DNA of 7,649 nt from NCBI GenBank assembly GCA_021845835.1, contig JAJZVE010000206.1, positions 1 through 7,649 on the forward strand, written 5' to 3'. Shown one piece after another: positions 5,656 through 7,649 of the stretch; the stretch's first letter is position 1; each line of letters begins with the position of its first letter. Source of the stretch: Pseudomonadota bacterium (lineage in GTDB: Bacteria > Pseudomonadota > Alphaproteobacteria > Acetobacterales > Acetobacteraceae). The notes under the pieces are model-generated. The model ran no database searches, had not been told where the DNA came from, and worked only from the letters and a program-made list of their open reading frames with translations. The position numbers and the translations under genes are program-made.

Positions 5656-6435
5656 ATGTTGACGGGTAACTGGACGGCCATCCGGATCACGGCGGAAGAC
5701 GGCGTGGCCGTCGTCACGATCGACAACCCGCCGGTCAATGCCGTCAGCCGCGCACTCGCCGAGGAGCTGACCGCCGCCTTCGACCTGATATCGGACCTGC
5801 CGGATATCCGCGCCGTGTTGCTGACCGGCGCCGGGCGCGTGTTCTGTGCCGGCGCCGACATCAAGGGCCGGGCCGCGCTCGCCGAACCCGGTGCGCTGCC
5901 CGAGCATTCCCGCCGCACGCGCGAGTTCTTCCACAGCATCCGGGAATGCGCGAAACCGGTGATCTGCGCGCTCAACGGCCCGGCGCTGGGGTCCGGCATG
6001 GCAATCGTCGCCTCCTGCGACATCCTGTTCGCCGCGGAGAACGCCAGCCTGGGTCTTCCGGAAATTGATGTCGGCCTGCTTGGCGGCTGCCGCCACGCGA
6101 TGCGGCTGTTCGGCCATTCGACGCTGCGGCGGCTGATGCTGACCGGCTACCGCGTCCCGGCGTCGGAGCTGTACCGGCTCGGCATCGTCGAGGCGTGCGT
6201 CGCACCGGATGCCCTGCTGCAGGCAGCCATGGAAGTGGCCCGCGCCATCGCGTCGAAGGCCCCGCTCGCGACCAGGCTCGCCAAGCATACCGCCAACACG
6301 ATCGAGGACATGAGTCTGCGCGACGGCTATCGCTACGAGCAGGACATGACGGCGATCATTTCGCGCACCGACGATGCGAAGGAGGCGCAACGTGCGTTCG
6401 CCGAGAAGCGTCCGCCGGTGTTCACCGGCCGATGA
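5656..6435 (+). CDS. Enoyl-CoA hydratase/isomerase family protein (crotonase fold)
   Basis: A 259-residue, full-length crotonase acting on CoA thioesters in the cytoplasm. The first oxyanion-hole segment is CAGADIK (64-70) and the second is NGPALGSGMA (107-116). Of the two catalytic glutamates of classical enoyl-CoA hydratase, the second is present as Glu136 in GLPEIDVG, while the first, 20 residues earlier, is Ala116. Keeping only the second Glu is characteristic of 3,2-enoyl-CoA isomerases and of some other crotonases, so simple hydration is not assured. The rest (GGCRHAMRLFG, 143-153, then RRLMLTGYRVPASELYRLGIVEA) is normal for the superfamily. The gene is divergent from the dehydrogenase pair and shares an ATGA overlap with the TetR gene. 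It probably acts directly before or after the dehydrogenase on the same acyl chain; this is inference. Confidence 0.93.
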   Translation: MLTGNWTAIRITAEDGVAVVTIDNPPVNAVSRALAEELTAAFDLISDLPDIRAVLLTGAGRVFCAGADIKGRAALAEPGALPEHSRRTREFFHSIRECAKPVICALNGPALGSGMAIVASCDILFAAENASLGLPEIDVGLLGGCRHAMRLFGHSTLRRLMLTGYRVPASELYRLGIVEACVAPDALLQAAMEVARAIASKAPLATRLAKHTANTIEDMSLRDGYRYEQDMTAIISRTDDAKEAQRAFAEKRPPVFTGR

Positions 6436-7109
6436 GCGCGCCGCGCAGCGCCAGCGGCTCGCTGCGCCCGGCCCGTGGCAACACGCGGAAAATCATCGTC
6501 GGCGAAGCCGCGCGCCTGTTCGCGCTGAAGGGATACGAGGGGGCGTCGGTCGGCGACATCGCCCTTGCCACGGGCATCTCCAAGCCCGCGATCTACCATC
6601 ACTTTGCCGACAAGGACCAGATCTACTCCGAGGTCGTGGGCGCTGTGCTGCGCGACATGCTGGATAATGCGGCCCGCAGTCTCGACGGCATTGCTTCGCC
6701 GGCGGAACGGCTGCGCGTGTTCATGCTCGCCCATGCCGCCTTCTTCGAGCAGCATCGCCATTCCTACATCGCCGCCCAGCTCGGCTTCCGCGGCCTGCGC
6801 AGCCGCGGGCGCGACGCGGCGCTGAGACTGCGCGATGACTACGAAGGGATGCTGCGCGACATTCTCGCCGATGCACAGCGAGCCGGCGCGCTCGATGTGC
6901 CCGACGTGCCGGCCGCCGGCCGCATGATCCTGTCCACGCTGAACTGGATGGCGCGCTGGTACCAGCCGGATGGTCCGCAGACGGCCCGCGAGATCGCCGC
7001 ACGGTACGCGGACATGCTGCTTCAAGGCCTGCTGCCGCGCGGGACGGCCGCGGGCGAGCCGCGTGCTGCCGGCCGCGTGCGACGATGCCGGAAGCGCGGC
7101 GCGGCATAA
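6432..7109 (+). CDS. TetR/AcrR-family transcriptional regulator
   Basis: A 225-residue one-component regulator. The N-terminal DNA-binding domain is clear: RKIIVGEAARLFALKGYEGA (19-38), then the helix-turn-helix VGDIALATGISKPAIYHHFADKDQI (about 40-64). The helical C-terminal half (about 70-200) would bind the effector and dimerise. It resembles acyl-CoA-related TetR regulators in general pattern, but no ligand residues can be named. The last 23 residues are Arg-rich (RVRRCRKRG, 215-223) and extend past the usual end of the family. The ATG overlaps the crotonase TGA (ATGA), so both proteins are made together. Two matching palindromes in the divergent promoter region make it the likely repressor of both the dehydrogenase and crotonase units, including itself. 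Confidence 0.93.
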   Translation: MSAPRSASGSLRPARGNTRKIIVGEAARLFALKGYEGASVGDIALATGISKPAIYHHFADKDQIYSEVVGAVLRDMLDNAARSLDGIASPAERLRVFMLAHAAFFEQHRHSYIAAQLGFRGLRSRGRDAALRLRDDYEGMLRDILADAQRAGALDVPDVPAAGRMILSTLNWMARWYQPDGPQTAREIAARYADMLLQGLLPRGTAAGEPRAAGRVRRCRKRGAA

Positions 7110-7152
7110 GACCCGCTGTGTCCACCCTCGTGGCGGCGAGCCCGTAGCGTAG

Positions 7153-7386
7153 ATCTGGCCCCGCTTCCTGAGCTCCGCCATGGAGCTGGCCGAAGCGACG
7201 ATCGCGCATTTCGCGGCGCAGATCGTCGCCGTGGATCAGGCGATTGCGGACACCATCGACAAGGATGACGATCTGCGCGGCAAGCGCGATTTGCTGCTCA
7301 GCATCGACGGCGTCGGCCAAACCCTGGCTGCCTTCGTGCTTGCGGAGTTGCCGGGGCCCGAGGTGATAGCCTGCGAGGGCGCATAA
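7153..7386 (+). pseudogene. IS110-family transposase remnant (internal fragment)
   Basis: An open stretch from just after a TAG (7150-7152) to a TAA (7384-7386); the ATG at 7180 gives 68 residues. The segment RDLLLSIDGVGQTLAAFVLAELPG (36-59) matches the start of the C-terminal Transposase_20 domain of IS110-type transposases. It is preceded by the helical linker that usually precedes that domain. The N-terminal DEDD catalytic domain is absent, and the similarity stops near GPEVI, before the conserved AYAGL and Ser-containing region. Full IS110 transposases run about 300-450 residues, so this is a decayed internal piece with no activity. Terminal repeats are not visible. The 43 bases between the TetR gene and this remnant (7110-7152) show nothing recognisable. 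Confidence 0.7.
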
Positions 7387-7504
7387 GCGCAGCGCCATGC
7401 GCCAACGCAAGCTGCCAAGCGGCCGGAACTTCACGTTGCTTCCGTCCGCTTCCGCGTTTCGTGCCTCACATGGCATCCGACATCGTCGCCCTGGGCTGCG
7501 TTGG
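7387..7504. other. Unassigned DNA between two transposase remnants
   Basis: About 118 bases follow the IS110 fragment and precede the recognisable IS5 sequence. The IS5 frame is open back through an ATG at 7397, but its translation here (starting MRQRKLPSGRNF) does not look like an IS5 N-terminus. The IS110 reading cannot be recovered in another frame by eye. It may be eroded transposase sequence or a scar of successive insertions. Confidence 0.4.
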
Positions 7505-7649
7505 CTGGATTTCACCAACCGCCGCTATCGGCATCGCGGCGTGGTGAACGAGGCGGAGAAGGCACGCAACCGCACCAAGTCGAAGGTGCGGGCCAAGGTC
7601 GAGCACTGCTTCGGGGTGATCAAGCGCGTGTTCGGGTTCACCAAAATCC
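7505..7649 (+). pseudogene. IS5-family transposase, C-terminal fragment, runs off window
   Basis: The frame reading LDFTNRRYRHRG then EAEKARNRTKSK, VRAKVEHCFGVIKR and VFGFTKI matches the conserved C-terminal part of IS5-family DDE transposases, including the catalytic-Glu region (VEH). The rest of this domain, normally beginning VRYRGL, would lie past the window edge. The N-terminal domain and the first two catalytic acidic residues are not upstream, where unrelated DNA and an IS110 remnant are found. This is therefore a truncated copy, unless the missing part was moved elsewhere. The left boundary is set by where similarity fades and could extend to about 7475. Confidence 0.75.

Noticed and set aside
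5635..6390. Minus-strand open frame (251 aa) opposite the crotonase gene
   Set aside because: No domain, antisense to a full-length crotonase with oxyanion-hole motifs and a catalytic Glu.
6721..7518. Minus-strand open frame (265 aa) spanning the end of the TetR gene and the IS110 remnant
   Set aside because: Low-complexity Arg/Ala/Ser-rich translation with no domain; crosses features of different origin, so it is a chance open frame.

Overview
This is a dense, very GC-rich bacterial window. The strong G/C third-position bias, the Tat-exported sugar-binding protein and the paired acyl-CoA dehydrogenases suggest an alphaproteobacterium, possibly Rhodospirillales/Acetobacteraceae. That placement is impressionistic; no rRNA or marker gene is present.

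Left third (1-3075, + strand): the 3' end of a ribose-type (CUT2) ABC importer operon. It holds a double-domain ATPase missing its first ~150 residues at the window edge, a membrane permease whose start overlaps the ATPase stop, and a Tat-exported substrate-binding protein encoded last. The substrate cannot be named from sequence. The operon meets the next one tail to tail across an 83-base gap (3076-3158) holding two perfect inverted repeats without T-tracts.

Middle (3159-7109): a divergent acyl-CoA module. Leftward run two acyl-CoA dehydrogenase genes, a canonical FAD-motif subunit (about 404 aa) and a degenerate partner (361 aa), four bases apart, as expected for a heteromeric alpha/beta dehydrogenase. 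Rightward run a crotonase-fold enoyl-CoA hydratase/isomerase and a TetR-family regulator with an ATGA overlap. The ~190-base divergent region carries two related CGGTCGG-type palindromes, one beside each transcription unit, and between them a 9+9 base perfect inverted repeat containing TTGACA on both strands. The simplest reading is that the TetR protein represses both units and is released by an acyl-CoA made or consumed by the dehydrogenase/crotonase pair. The substrate is unknown.

Right end (7110-7649): insertion-sequence debris. An internal fragment of an IS110-type transposase is followed by about 120 unassigned bases and then a C-terminal fragment of an IS5-family transposase that runs off the window.

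No tRNA, rRNA, CRISPR array or intact mobile element was seen. The best candidate for something undescribed is the TetR-controlled divergent acyl-CoA module and its regulatory region. Its parts belong to known families; the combination and the substrate are open.
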